Shown one piece after another: positions 26,044-37,300 of a DNA stretch of 64,000 nucleotides. The DNA comes from Voacanga thouarsii (lineage: Eukaryota > Streptophyta > Magnoliopsida > Gentianales > Apocynaceae). A program made the position numbers and the translations under genes. Under the pieces are notes generated by a model, which searched no databases, was not told the DNA's origin, and saw only the letters and a list, made by a program, of their open reading frames with translations. Position 1 is the stretch's first letter, and the number at the start of each line of letters is the position of its first letter. The stretch is taken from contig JANUWF010001101.1 of assembly GCA_026120185.1 (NCBI GenBank), forward strand, positions 6,202,001 through 6,266,000. Reading direction: 5' to 3'.

Positions 26044-27130
26044 ATGGCTAATCTCGCTAAACTCGAATTTGCAGCCCTTGATATTTCTGGAAAAAATTAT
26101 ATGTCATGGGTTCTCGATGCAGAAATGCATCTAAATGCTGAAGGCCTTAGTGAAACTATTCAAGCACATAATAGTGCATCTGCACAACACAAGGCTAAAG
26201 CTTTGATTTTTATTCGTCGTCATCTCGATGAAAATTTGAAAATGGAATATCTTATCGAAAAAGATCCATATGGCCTGTGGGTAAATTTAAAAGAAAGATT
26301 TGACCACCTGAAGATGGTCGTACTACCCACTGCACGGTATGAATGGTTGCACCTGAGGTTGCAAGATTTTAAAACCGTGAATAAATATAGCTCCGCAATG
26401 TATAAAATTACATCTCAATTAAAATTATGCGGAGAAAAAGTGACTGATGAAGATATGTTGGAGAAGACATTCTCCACCTTTCATGCCTCGAATATTGTCC
26501 TGCAGCAACAATATCGAGAAAAGGGGTATAAAAAATTTACAGATTTAATTACTGCCCTCCTCATTGCAGAGAAAAATAATGAGTTATTATTGAGAAATCA
26601 TGAAGCCAGACCAACTGGCTCAACAGCACTCCTAGAAGTGAATTATGTTGGCTCTAGCAGAAGCCATCGTTATAGTCGTGGTCGTGGCCATGGCCGTGGC
26701 CGTGGTCGTGGTTATGGTCATAGACACGCTCGATATTTCCCTTATCACAATCATAATCAAACTGTGAGAAATACTGGCCACCTGAAGTGGAACAGAAAAG
26801 ATCATAAGGGAAAAGAAAAAGAAATTGAAGAAAAGCATGAGGATATATGTTATAGATGTGGCATGAAAGGTCATTGGTCACGAAACTGTCGTACGGCTAA
26901 GCATTTAGTTGAATTGTATCAAGCTTCATTAAAAAATAAAAATGTGGAAGCAAATTTTTCTCAACATCCAATAAATAATGCTGAGGATGATGATATTGAT
27001 CCTGAAGATCTTAATATCAATATTACCCATATGGATGCATCGGATTTTTTTGAACACCCAGACGGTAGGATAGACCATTTAATTGGTGATGGCGAGTGTC
27101 CGGAAGAACTAAAGCCTTACCTCGATATTT
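26044..27130 (+). CDS. gag: Copia gag polyprotein region
   Basis: Nucleocapsid/capsid precursor of the retrotransposon. The first ATG in frame is 26,044 (MANLAKLEF); the frame is open a few codons upstream without another ATG. It carries the copia gag (UBN2-like) domain over about residues 30-190, then an Arg-Gly-rich basic stretch (about 26,655-26,745), then a CCHC zinc knuckle C-x2-C-x4-H-x4-C (CYRCGMKGHWSRNC, about 26,848-26,889), then an acidic tail (DAEDDDIDPED-like). The frame continues to 27,255, but the part after about 27,130 looks non-coding (T-rich). Protease follows in another frame. Confidence 0.8.
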
Positions 27131-27194
27131 TTGTATTTTCATTTTCATTCTATTCTAATAATATTTACGTTTACATATATATATTTGTGTTCAG

Positions 27195-27593
27195 ATGGCT
27201 GTTATTAATGATGATGTATGCATTATTGATAGTGGAACTACACACACCATACTAAAAAATGAGAAATATTTTTCTGATCTCAAAATGGGAGAAATAAATA
27301 TTTATACGATAAACGGTAGTGCAAATGTAATTGAGGGCTCCGGAAGAGCTAGTATATTGTTGCCTAAAGGAACAACAATTATTATTGATAAGGCACTATT
27401 TTCCTCAAAATCCAGAAGAAATTTATTGAGTTTTAAAGATATCTGCAGAAATGGGTATCATGTTGAAACAAATGAGGAAAATGGGATTGAGCATCTTTTT
27501 ATTACTCAAATGCATTTGGGGAAGAAATCGATATTAGAAAAACTGCCGTCTTTTTCTACTTGGTCTATATTTTGTAAAAATACGTACAATTGA
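27195..27593 (+). CDS. pol: Copia protease and pre-integrase N-terminus
   Basis: It opens with MAVINDDVCIIDSGTTHTIL, in which DSGTTH is the retroviral-type aspartic protease active site (DTG/DSG class), followed by the usual glycine-rich and ILLPKGTTI blocks and the SKSRRNLLSFKDI segment of copia elements. Its frame differs from gag. The ATG comes directly after TTTGTGTTCAG, which resembles a 3' splice site. The frame ends at 27,593, where integrase continues after a frameshift. Confidence 0.8.
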   Translation: MAVINDDVCIIDSGTTHTILKNEKYFSDLKMGEINIYTINGSANVIEGSGRASILLPKGTTIIIDKALFSSKSRRNLLSFKDICRNGYHVETNEENGIEHLFITQMHLGKKSILEKLPSFSTWSIFCKNTYN

Positions 27594-28300
27594 AATTCAT
27601 CATCTAGTAAACCAAAAGTTTACTGATCCTATTACTTTTAGCATTTGGCATGACCGGTTGGGTCATCCGGGATCTACCATGATGAGAAGAATCATTGAGA
27701 ATACACATGGTCATCCTTTAAAAAATAAAAGGATATTAACATCGGAAAAATTCGCATGTACTTGCATGTTCCCTAGGAAAATTAATTGTTAAACCATCAC
27801 CGGTAAAAGTAGGAGCTGAAAGTCCTACATTTCTCGAACGGATTCACGGAAATATTTGTGGACCTATTGATCCACCATGTGGACCGTTCAAATATTTTAT
27901 GGTCTTAATTGATGCATCATCCCGATGGTCACATATATGTTTATTATCTACTCGCAACCTGGCGTTTGCCAGATTACTTGCTCAAATTATTAAATTACGA
28001 GCACAATTTTCGGATCATCACATTAAAAATATCCGTTTGGATAATGCTGGTGAATTTTCATCACATGCTTTTGATGCATATTGCATGTCAATTGGGATTA
28101 ATGTTGAACATCCTGTAGCTCATGTTCACACACAAAATGGCCTTGCTGAATCTTTGATTAAACGATTACAATTAATTGCTAGACCATTATTAATGAAAAC
28201 AAATCTCCCAACATCTGCCTGGGGACATGCTATTCTACATGCGCAACACTTGTACGTATAAGACCAGCTAGTTATCATAAATTCTCTCCTTTGCAATTGG
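27594..28300 (+). pseudogene. Copia integrase, frameshifted
   Basis: The HHCC zinc-binding part (WHDRLGHPG near 27,645) and the rve catalytic core are present. LIDASSRWSH (first Asp, about 27,905), IRLDNAGEF (second Asp, about 28,030) and HTQNGLAESLIKR (Glu, about 28,128) keep all three DDE residues. Frameshifts around 27,593, 27,770-27,790 and 28,260-28,310 prevent one continuous product. Confidence 0.8.
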
Positions 28301-28387
28301 TTTTTTGGGTCAGAACCAAATATTGCTCATTTAAGAATTTTTGAGTGTGCTGTATATATTCCAATTGCACCAAACCAACGTACAAAG

Positions 28388-28891
28388 ATGGGTCCTCAAA
28401 GAAGAAAGGGGATATACATTGGATATGATTCTCCCTCTATTATCAGGTATGTTGAACCCCTGACAGGAGATGTATTCACAGCAAGATTCGCTGATTGTCA
28501 TTTTGATGAATCATTATTCCCTAAATTAGGGGGAGAACCAAAACAGTATAAAAAGGATCTTGCTTGGACAACATCATTAAATTATCTTGATCCGCGCATA
28601 AGCGCATGTGAACTTGAAGTTCAAAAGATAATTCATTTGCAAAGCATTGCAAATCAAATGCCAGACGCTTTTGTTGACTCCAGAAGAGTTACAAAATCGC
28701 ATATTCCAACTATAAATGCTCCTATTCGAATTGAAGTTCCAGCAGAACAAAATATTATACCTATAGCTGCTGAGTCAAAAACATGCAAGAAGCGTGGCCG
28801 ACCTCTTGGTTCTAAAGATAAAAATCCTCGAAAGAAAAGAAGATTAAATGATCCAGAATATCATATTGAAAGACCAAGAGAAAACTTATGA
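28388..28891 (+). CDS. Copia integrase C-terminus / linker
   Basis: It carries the conserved MGPQRRKGIYIGYDSPS block that follows the copia integrase core, then a variable linker with a basic motif (KKRGRPLGSKDKNPRKKRR, about residues 138-156) like an AT-hook or nuclear-localisation signal. It leads towards reverse transcriptase, which starts in another frame after 29,020. Confidence 0.7.
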   Translation: MGPQRRKGIYIGYDSPSIIRYVEPLTGDVFTARFADCHFDESLFPKLGGEPKQYKKDLAWTTSLNYLDPRISACELEVQKIIHLQSIANQMPDAFVDSRRVTKSHIPTINAPIRIEVPAEQNIIPIAAESKTCKKRGRPLGSKDKNPRKKRRLNDPEYHIERPRENL

Positions 28892-29033
28892 CAAAGAACC
28901 AGACATAAATGAAAGTAACACTGAAATTTCTATCCATTATACCACTTTCGGTAGAAGTTGGAATCGGATAGAAACAATTATTGATCATATGTTTGCATAT
29001 AATATCTCTTGACGTTATACAGGATAGTGATGG

Positions 29034-30675
29034 TCCTGAACCAATATCAGTTGATGAATGTCGGTATAGAAAAGATTGGTTGTAATGGAAAGATGCGATT
29101 CAATCGGAGTTAAATGTACTGACAAAACGTGAAGTCTTCGGACCTGCAGTCCGAACACCAGAAGGTGTAAAACCTGTTGGCTACAAATGGATATTTGTGC
29201 GAAAGCGCAATGAAAAGAGTGAAATCGTTCGATATAAAGCGTGATTAGTAGCCCAAGGTTTTTCACAAAGACCAGGTATTGATTATGATGAAACTTATTC
29301 TTCTGTTGTTGATGCTATTACACTCCGATATCTTATCAGTTTGGCAGTACATGAAAAGATAGATATGCGCCTATTAGATGTTGTCACTGCTTACTTGTAT
29401 GGAAATTTAGAAAATGATGTTTACATGAAAATCCCCGAAGGATTTCATATGCCTGAAGCATATAAACATTATCCTCGTGAAAATTACTCCATCAAGTTGC
29501 AGAAATCATTATATGGCCTGAAGCAATCTGAGCGCATGTGGTTCACACGTCTTAGTGAATATTTATTGAAAGCGGGATTTAAAAATGACCAGGTATGTCC
29601 ATGTGTTTTTATTAAGAAATCTGGTTCTAAATTTGTGATATTAGCTATATATGTTGATGGTATTAATCTTATTGGAACTCCTGAAGAGCTCCAAGAAACA
29701 ATTGATTATTTAAAAAGAGAATTCGAAATCAAGGATTTTGGTAAAACCAAAATTTGCCTTTGTTTACAAATTGAACATCTGGAGAGTGGAACATTTATTC
29801 ATCAATCAACATATATACAGCAAAAGTGCTAAAAAGATTTTACATGGACAAAACACATCCATTAAGTATTCCAATGATCGTCCGATCATTAAATGTGGAT
29901 AAAGATCATTTCCGACCTCAAGAAAATGATGAAGAACTCATTGGTCCTGAAGTACCATATCTCAGTGCAATTGGTGCATTGATGTATCTTGCTAATAATA
30001 TACGACCTGATATTGCTTTTGCTGTCAATTTATTAGCAAGATTTAGTTCTTCACCAACACGACGACATTGGAATGGAATTAAACAAGTCATTCGATATCT
30101 CCAAGGTACAATTGATCTCGGATTATTTTATTCAAATAAAACTAGTCCAACATTGATAGGTTATGCAGATGCTGGTTATTTATCTGATCCACATAAAACA
30201 CGTTCTCAAACGGGCTATCTATTTACATGTGGAAATACTGCTATATCATGGCGTTCTACGAAACAATCTATAACAGCTACTTCTTCAAATCATGCTGAAA
30301 TTATAGCCATTCATGAAGCAAGTCGAGAATGTGTATTGCTAAGATCCATGATTCATTATATCCGAGAAAGTTGTGGATTATCATCAATCAAAGATATTCC
30401 AACTCCTCTTTATGAAGACAATGCAGCTTGCATAGCTCAATTACGCGGAGGATATATTAAAGGAGATCAGACAAAACATATTTCACCAAAATTCTTCTTT
30501 ACTCATGAACTCTAGAAGAAATGTGAAATTGATGTGTTACAAATTCGGTCATGTGACAACCTCGCAGATATTTTCACGAAGACTTTACCGACTGCAACAT
30601 TTGAGAAGTTGAGATATAAAATCGGTATATGTCGGTTTAAAAATTTAAAGGAATCATCTCATCAGGGGGAGTAAT
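29034..30675 (+). pseudogene. Copia reverse transcriptase-RNase H with mutated YVDD
   Basis: The reverse transcriptase starts near 29,034 (weak N-terminal part with stops at about 29,082 and 29,242). It continues 29,341-29,832 with the DVVTAYLYG block and KSLYGLKQSERMW, but the active site reads YVDG (about 29,650-29,661) instead of YVDD. A frameshift at about 29,826 leads into 29,826-30,515, which carries RPDIAFAVNLLARF and RNase H (GYADAGYLSD, TATSSNHAEI, YEDNAACI). A TAG at 30,513 precedes the last part (NLADIFTKTLP). Confidence 0.85.
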
Positions 30676-30790
30676 AAACATACATATAGAATAGTGTACT
30701 CTTTTTCCTTCACTAGATTTTTTTTCCCACTGGGTTTTTATCTAGTAAGGTTTTAACGAGGCATATTCTTTATGTAATGGATGGACATCC

Positions 30791-30799
30791 AAGGGGGAG
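30791..30799 (+). other. Polypurine tract of copia element
   Basis: AAGGGGGAG directly before the 3' LTR start at 30,800; the plus-strand primer site expected for LTR retrotransposons. Confidence 0.75.
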
Positions 30800-31165
30800 T
30801 ATTATGAATTATTGGAATCTTTATTAATTAGTGTAGGCTCCACTAATTATGGATTTATGTGAATTATTAGAAGATTTTTATGGATGTCCACCATTTAGTG
30901 GAGACACCATTAATTGAGATTAGTTGAAGATGATAGATGCCATGATGTAATCCACTAATTAGAGCTCTATAAATAAAGCTATTCTCTAAGCTTGTAATAC
31001 ACCATCATTTTGTGAAAGAAAGATTAGTGAAAGAAAGATTAGAGAAAGAATTGTGAGAGAAAGAAAGAGAGAAGTTTGAAGAGAAATTTGTGTGCAAATA
31101 ATAGTTAGAGTTTTCTTAGTGTGTAGTGTATAGATTTTATTCTAACACTACCCTAATTTTATAAC
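30800..31165 (+). repeat. 3' LTR of copia element, upstream of mTERF gene
   Basis: 366 bp, nearly identical to 25,561-25,941 but with two instead of three 15-bp GAAAGAAAGATTAGT units. A TATA-like CTATAAATA lies at 30,967-30,975. The LTR ends 180 bp before the mTERF start codon and has the same orientation. Confidence 0.85.
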
Positions 31166-31344
31166 TAAAACCAACCCCTCCAAAAATTTTGAGAAGGTAA
31201 ATATGTAATTGAGGAGAGTTTGAGAGGGCAAAATGCATTTAGCCCAACTTTAGTGATACTCTCGCAGTCGTAGCTATTAGCTTTCTCTGGGTCGCCGCCG
31301 AGCATCAGCTCTGCCTCTGCCTCTACCTCTGCCTCTCCAGGACA

Positions 31345-32478
31345 ATGATGTCTCGGCTCCACATCAACGGCGGCCGGCGGTGTCTCTTATTCGAATCTTT
31401 GTACCGATACGCCTCAAACTCAGCAGCGAAGCCACCATCCCAGACCCCTTTCTTGGTGGATTACCTAATCAAGTCAATTGGGTTGTCGAAAGATGAAGCT
31501 CTCTCCGCCACAGAAAAGGTAACTCTCTGGAAATCCACTAGAAATGACCCCGACTCGGTTGTCAATTTCCTTCAAAATTTGGGTTTAAACAAAATCCAGA
31601 TCAGAAGCATCGTTTCTGCACACCCGAGATTACTGACATCCAATGTAGAAAAAACCCTTCAACCCAAAATCCAGGTCCTCCAAGACCTTGGAATGTCAGG
31701 GTCGGATCTTGTTAGGTTCCTGATGAGTTATAAGTCCTTTTTTACTAGAGCACTAAACACCGAAATCAGACCTCCTGTTGAATATTTGAGAAATTTGTTG
31801 GGTACTGATGAAAAAGCAGTTAAGGCTATAAAGAGAGCCAGTTGTTTGATTGAAGCTTCTGCGCCCAAAGCAATAGCATCAAATGTGGAGTTGCTGCAGA
31901 AGATAGGTTTATCTGCAGAAGATATTTCCCGCATGATACTTGATTATCCAAGGAAATTTAAGCGAAATCCTGATAGGCTTGAGGTGGTCTTGTACCAATT
32001 GGAGAATGATTTTGGGGTTTCTCGTGAATCCAAGATGTTTTACCATGGAATTGTTGTACTTTCTTCCTACACTAAGTCGACAGTTGATAAGAAATTTGAA
32101 ATTTTCAGAAGCTTCGGTTGGTCTGATGCCATTATATATAGGGTATTTGGGAAATATCCTTATATTATAAGTACATCAGAAGACAAATTGAGAAATGTTT
32201 GGAACTTTTTCACCAGAGAACTTGGATACAGACCTGATTACTTAGCCACACATCCTTCATTTTTTAATCTCAAATTCGAGGAAAGGGTAAAACTGAGGAG
32301 CTGGGTTCTGAAAATTCTGAATGAGAAAAAATTGAACAAGCGGAAATGTGGTCTTGCTTCTGTTTTGCTCATGACGGAGTCCAAGTTCATAAATAACTTT
32401 CTATTGCCCTATAAGAATGATATACCTGATGTGTTCAATTCATATTTCAAAATCAGAAGCAATCTTTTATTTGACTGA
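31345..32478 (+). CDS. mTERF-family protein, intact single-exon gene
   Basis: A 377-residue member of the plant mitochondrial transcription termination factor (mTERF) family, which acts in organelle gene expression (transcription, splicing or RNA stability). The N-terminus is basic, Arg/Ser/Ala-rich and lacks acidic residues up to about position 47, consistent with a mitochondrial or plastid transit peptide. From about residue 70 on, mTERF repeats of about 30 residues follow, each with the pattern LGLxxxxIRxxVxxxPxLL (for example LGLNKIQIRSIVSAHPRLL, then IGLSAEDISRMILDYPRKF, then FGWSDAIIYRVFGKYPYII). Lack of introns and a length near 380 are usual for the tandemly expanded plant mTERF genes. 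ATG 31,345 is followed by a second ATG; the first is used here. The 5' flank is a copia LTR. A decayed duplicate lies directly downstream. The exact family member and organelle cannot be decided from sequence alone. Confidence 0.93.
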   Translation: MMSRLHINGGRRCLLFESLYRYASNSAAKPPSQTPFLVDYLIKSIGLSKDEALSATEKVTLWKSTRNDPDSVVNFLQNLGLNKIQIRSIVSAHPRLLTSNVEKTLQPKIQVLQDLGMSGSDLVRFLMSYKSFFTRALNTEIRPPVEYLRNLLGTDEKAVKAIKRASCLIEASAPKAIASNVELLQKIGLSAEDISRMILDYPRKFKRNPDRLEVVLYQLENDFGVSRESKMFYHGIVVLSSYTKSTVDKKFEIFRSFGWSDAIIYRVFGKYPYIISTSEDKLRNVWNFFTRELGYRPDYLATHPSFFNLKFEERVKLRSWVLKILNEKKLNKRKCGLASVLLMTESKFINNFLLPYKNDIPDVFNSYFKIRSNLLFD

Positions 32479-32677
32479 GGTCTAGATATTTCTCTGCTTT
32501 GGATGTTCTTGCGGTTCAATTTTTGTGGCAACATCCTTTTTATCTGGTTTCTAACCAGTTATCAATCTCCGGGTAAATTTGCTTTCTGAGCTTCCATGTA
32601 AAATACGTATTTTGTTTGCATTACTTCAAAATCAGGAAGAGTTTTTTCATTTTGTATTCTATGACTTCCCATTACTT

Positions 32678-33240
32678 GATGAAAAGGTTAGTTGGCTTTA
32701 AAGAAATTTAATTGTTTCCTCATAACCTCTTCACCCAAAGTGATGGCATCAAATGCTGAATTGTTGCAGAAACTGGGATTCTCCGCGGAGAACGTTTCCT
32801 GCTTGACACTTAGAAAAGCTCCGTGTGGCTTCAGGATGAGTTACACGGCGCAGAAGAATTTTGGGATTCTCCAGTCAGACATGTCTTAGCACAGAGTTCT
32901 AGTGATTTCTTTCCATGTGAAGATAACAATCAATTTGAAATTAGGAGTTTTGACGAACCTTTGGTGTATCTGATGCAACTTTATGTTGCATGGTCAAGTA
33001 GGGAAAAAAATGATTAATTTCGTTTCATACTCTGGTACTTTCAATCTTCACTTTGGAGAAAAGGGTCAAACAGATGTATGAAGTTCTGAAAATTCTGAAT
33101 GAGAAGTAGTTGAACAAGTGGAAACCATTTTTCTGTAGAGTTTCATGCATATTGGAAATATTTGTTCGCCGTGAGAATTAAATATCTGATATTTTCCACT
33201 CATCAGAAATTGTTGGACGAGAATACAACTTTTATTTGAC
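32678..33240 (+). pseudogene. Fragmentary tandem copy of the mTERF gene
   Basis: 32,730-32,800 (MASNAELLQKLGFSAENVS) matches the KAIASNVELLQKIGLSAEDIS part of the upstream gene. 33,085-33,120 (AGTTCTGAAAATTCTGAATG context) matches its codons near 32,305-32,335, and 33,190-33,245 matches its last codons and stop (CTTTTATTTGACTGA). Long parts are deleted, and there are stops and shifts. It is a degenerate tandem duplicate, with no product expected. Confidence 0.75.
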
Positions 33241-34360
33241 TGAAATCTGGATTTTTAATTGTTTTTCTTGTTGCTATTGATTTCTTTGCTTTAACTTTCT
33301 TTTCTCGCCGTATTTTACCGGAACTATTTTACAGCTTAACCTTCGCGAGCGTCCCTAACCCTTGTGAGGTTGATTACAAGCTCAACAATGGTATCACTGT
33401 GCAACTATGCTTTTCTTAGTGTCCCTATTCTTATGAGGGATTCACTCAACTTTGCAATGCCTGTGCTTCCGTGTTTTCACGAGTCTGGAACTGCCCCTCT
33501 TTTGGTAGGGGCCAACCAGCTTATGGTGGTTTAACAGAACATATTGCGGCTGCCACAAAAAACCAGGTCTTTGACCCTGCTTTCCTCTACCCTTTTATCT
33601 TTAATGAAGGAACCTACCCCCCACGGCGAGGTTTTACAATACAATGGCTCAGACTCGCATTAGAATGGTTATTCAAACCACCTACTGTTGGATGAATATG
33701 TGTCAGAGGGTACTGGTGTTAGAGGCCTATTCTGGGATTTAATCAAGATAGTTTCTAAACTAATGAAGGATCTCTGTTAAAAGTTTATCTTACAGTGTGT
33801 AAATACAATTTTCTGTATTTCTCTGCACTGATATATTCCTTTCCGTTTTCCTTTTTCTTTTTTTTTTCCCTCTACAGCCCATTCTTTTTGTCTGACAGTA
33901 GAAAGTCAGATTCCACGAGAAGAATGAGAAAAGAATCGTTACATTTACATTAAGATACAGTAAATGGAAATTCTAGTATGGATTGCTTGTGTAGACCACA
34001 TACATTGGAGGGTTATATTTTATATAGTAAAAATTATATAGTATAATTTTTCAATATATATGATCCACGTTTACAGTCCATATAAGAATTCTTACAATAA
34101 AAGAGTAATAAATAAATGAATTCAGAATTCAAGTAAACGCCAACCCAGAACTCTAACCAGTCCTGACAGTTGGTTCAAAGAAATTTTCCGTTTACAAGAA
34201 CTTCAGGAAGAGAGCAGAGAATGCTTGTCTAAAACTTAGCTATCCTGAAATCATCAGCCACTTCCCAACTTGGGTTCGTAGTCTAGTAATGCAAATTGAG
34301 GTATTAAACCTTCCAAAGTGTAATAGATCTCATTTTGGAAGTTGATTTCAATAAAGTTGC
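33241..34360. other. Intergenic, no recognised gene
   Basis: A somewhat GC-richer stretch at about 33,330-33,720 contains an open frame (33,471-33,695) without a motif I recognise; GCGAG / GTGAG-type repeats give it a repeat-like look. The rest is AT-rich non-coding sequence. Confidence 0.4.
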
Positions 34361-37300
34361 TTACTCCGCCTTCCAAGAATCTGAATTGTCGTCTCCCAGG
34401 CGCTTCCTGGCAAGCATGCTTTCTGTCCTCTCGAGAAAACCAAAGAAGATGGAGGCTGGAGCCTCCCATACCTATCCACAGTACTCTCGGACATAGCCCC
34501 TGCAGCACAACAGCCAAAACCAGTCACAGTAAAAAATAAAGAGAGAATTATATCAAATATATACAAGTTAGTTTTCTTCTATATGATTTAAAGAATGTTT
34601 TTAGTCCTCTTAAGGGATCCAAGACAAAATCTGATCAAGAATCTAGGAATCAAGAATGTTCTTCTGTATGATTTTTTATTACTAGTCTTTTGAAAAAAAA
34701 ATTGAAAAACCAAATATAACCACCATTAGTGTCATATAAATGATGAGAGACTCCCTAAGTTAGCCTCACGTGAAAGGAATCGTTCAGCATCAATGCCACA
34801 CTAAATCCTTCACATAAGTTGATCAGAACAAAAGCCGCTAAGAGTCACATTCACATAAAATCATGCAATAAGGAAAACTTTAAAAACAGGATTACCGCAC
34901 ACAAGTAGATCAACTATGACCTGTAGAAAAGTTTGGTGATCATCTCTCTTGGAAGGATGTAAATAAACGTAAAACAGTCCATTCATTTAAATGTATTTCA
35001 TTTTTTAGAATAATAAGAATTAGATCTTATAGTAATTAAAGAAATAGCATTGCACTTTTTTGTGGTGCGTCTCCGGTTGACGTAGAAGCAAAGACTACCC
35101 CCCAACATGATAGGTCACAATTCATCATAGAAAAACCCCCCAAAAAAAAAAAAATAGGTCACAATTTTTTATAGATCGAGTTTGCAAACAATATGTACCT
35201 TATTTTTTCGGGTACCCAAATACAAAATGATCAAATATACACTAGAAAAGCAACTAAGTTGTTAAATTATTAAAGATACAAGAAAACTGGCTACAAATAG
35301 CTCCTGAAACTCCTGTTAAGTTTGAAGCTCAATGTCTTGCAGGATAAAAAACGTATTTTCCCCTTAAAATTAATGCAATTTAATGCCCAAAACTTGCAGT
35401 ACAAATTAATACACAATCCAGAACACATCAGCAGAGATTCAAGAAAAAATCCCTAATATGCCCATTTAGTGGTGAAATGACAACAATTTTACCATTAGCC
35501 CTTTATTTTGTTTTATTCTACTTCCAGTAGAGAAGTACCAGTGAAAGCTAGTATGAAGAATTTGTATTGTCATTATGGCATTGAGTATCAATGAGGTATT
35601 CCAGCTTTGATACTTCACTGAAGTTTAAATATTGTAATATTGTCCTCTAACAATGGATTCAAAAAGAATAAAAGGAACAAAAAATGCTAATGGTACTACA
35701 TTTTACAAATCATACATACAAGGAGAATATACATAAAGCCACACCTTAAAAAGAGCAGATGTTCCCTCTCCTCTTGCTATAGAACGAATACAGTGGAAAA
35801 TACCTTCATACCGCTTTGCAGAACCCTGAAGTGATAAACACACACTACATATCTAAGGAGGAGCATTTAAAATTATTTATAGGAAAAAAATGAAGAGATA
35901 CGCATGATTTATGTCAACCACACCTGAATCATCAACCTAGTCTTTACCACATCCAGAGGAGTTGCTATAGGACCTTCGCATTTAAAATTTAAATAAATCA
36001 AAGAAATTGTGAAAATTATGCTGCTGACAACCAATAGTGAAGATGAAAGACATAAGAGACTAGTCTGATGCATTGTTCTTTTGCGTTCATTATATAACAA
36101 ATACAATTCACGATAGTCCAAAATTAGAGAATTCATACAATATGAGTAAACATCCTGTTAAACAACGGATAAGCATGCAGCAAGCTGATAACTTGCACAT
36201 GAAAACCCAGTCCCTTGCAGCAAAAGCCTTATAGGAGAGACTAGTAGATACAGAAGTGAGAATCAATCCCTCTCTCAAGGCCAAAGACTTCTTTAACAAC
36301 AATTCACTCCTAACTAACTCAAGAATATTTACAACTTTGACCAATTTAAGCAAGCAAGCAAAGAGGAGAGGACAAACGGGACTCGCATGAGGCATTACTC
36401 TGTTAAGTGTTCATATTGAAATTTAGACGCGATATTTTATTCAGCATTTACCATTCCAGTAAGCAATGGCCAAAAGGAAACGGCGAAAAAGGAAATGTGC
36501 AACAGACAAAAGAAATTGATATTAAAAAAAAAACCGACTGAAATATATAAATCAGTTTACTACGGACTCTCTCACAAGCAATGGAGGACACATCTTCAAT
36601 CTAGAAGCAAAAGATATTCCAACAACTCGCAAAACACCAAACGTAGTTGGATATGAAAAAGCACAAAAAAGAAAGAAGATACAGTTACCAGCAAAGGCTC
36701 CAATTATTGCATTCTCATGATCTTCAGATCTCTTTTAGCCTACAAAAGATTAAGAGAAAATAGGAAAACAAAAAATAACACCTTTTACTGAACTTCAAAA
36801 TTTTATGCAAAATTAGATGGCACAAACTCAAATGTAATAAAACATCTCTTTTTATTCTCAAGATAAACAAATTCATTGTTAATAATGGATTCATATTAGA
36901 GATAATAGTAGGAAAATGTTTCTAATCTGATCATGGGACAATTTCCATTTTCTGCTGGTGAATGGAAAAAAGAAAAAGAATATTATTTAATTGAACACGT
37001 GCAGGAACAAATATAACCTCAATGTCTCAAGTATAAAAAAGTGCTACTTTTATTGATTGAAATCGAAATAATATTCGCTTTATAAGTGCTCATATTTTCT
37101 TCTGTTAGAAGCAGGAAGCTATATAATCATTATCCCTACTGAATGAAAAGATACAAGCATTGAAAGTTAACCAGAGAATTGGAAGATATTAATTGACTTA
37201 CAGCTAACTTACACCCCATTCTCAGCTGCTCATAGATGCAGAACTGAATAGCATCAAAAGGCAAGTCTCTCAATAAAAAGGATACATACCCTGCTGTAGC

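Larger units (their letters stand above)
25561..31165 (+). mobile_element. Ty1/copia retrotransposon with both LTRs
   Basis: Structure: 5' LTR 25,561-25,941, leader, gag, protease, integrase, reverse transcriptase, RNase H, purine tract AAGGGGGAG (30,791-30,799) and 3' LTR 30,800-31,165. By eye the LTRs differ by about 13 substitutions plus one 15-bp repeat unit, roughly 96% identity, so this is a fairly young insertion compared with its neighbours. AAACC lies just before the 5' LTR and AAACC occurs 2-3 bases after the 3' LTR, a likely 5-bp target duplication. Frameshifts, stops and a mutated catalytic residue make it non-autonomous. Confidence 0.9.

Noticed and set aside
26632..26881. Two minus-strand open frames opposite the gag Arg-Gly region
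   Set aside because: They are antisense shadows of a repetitive CGTGGT-type coding stretch; the plus-strand gag with its zinc knuckle explains the sequence.
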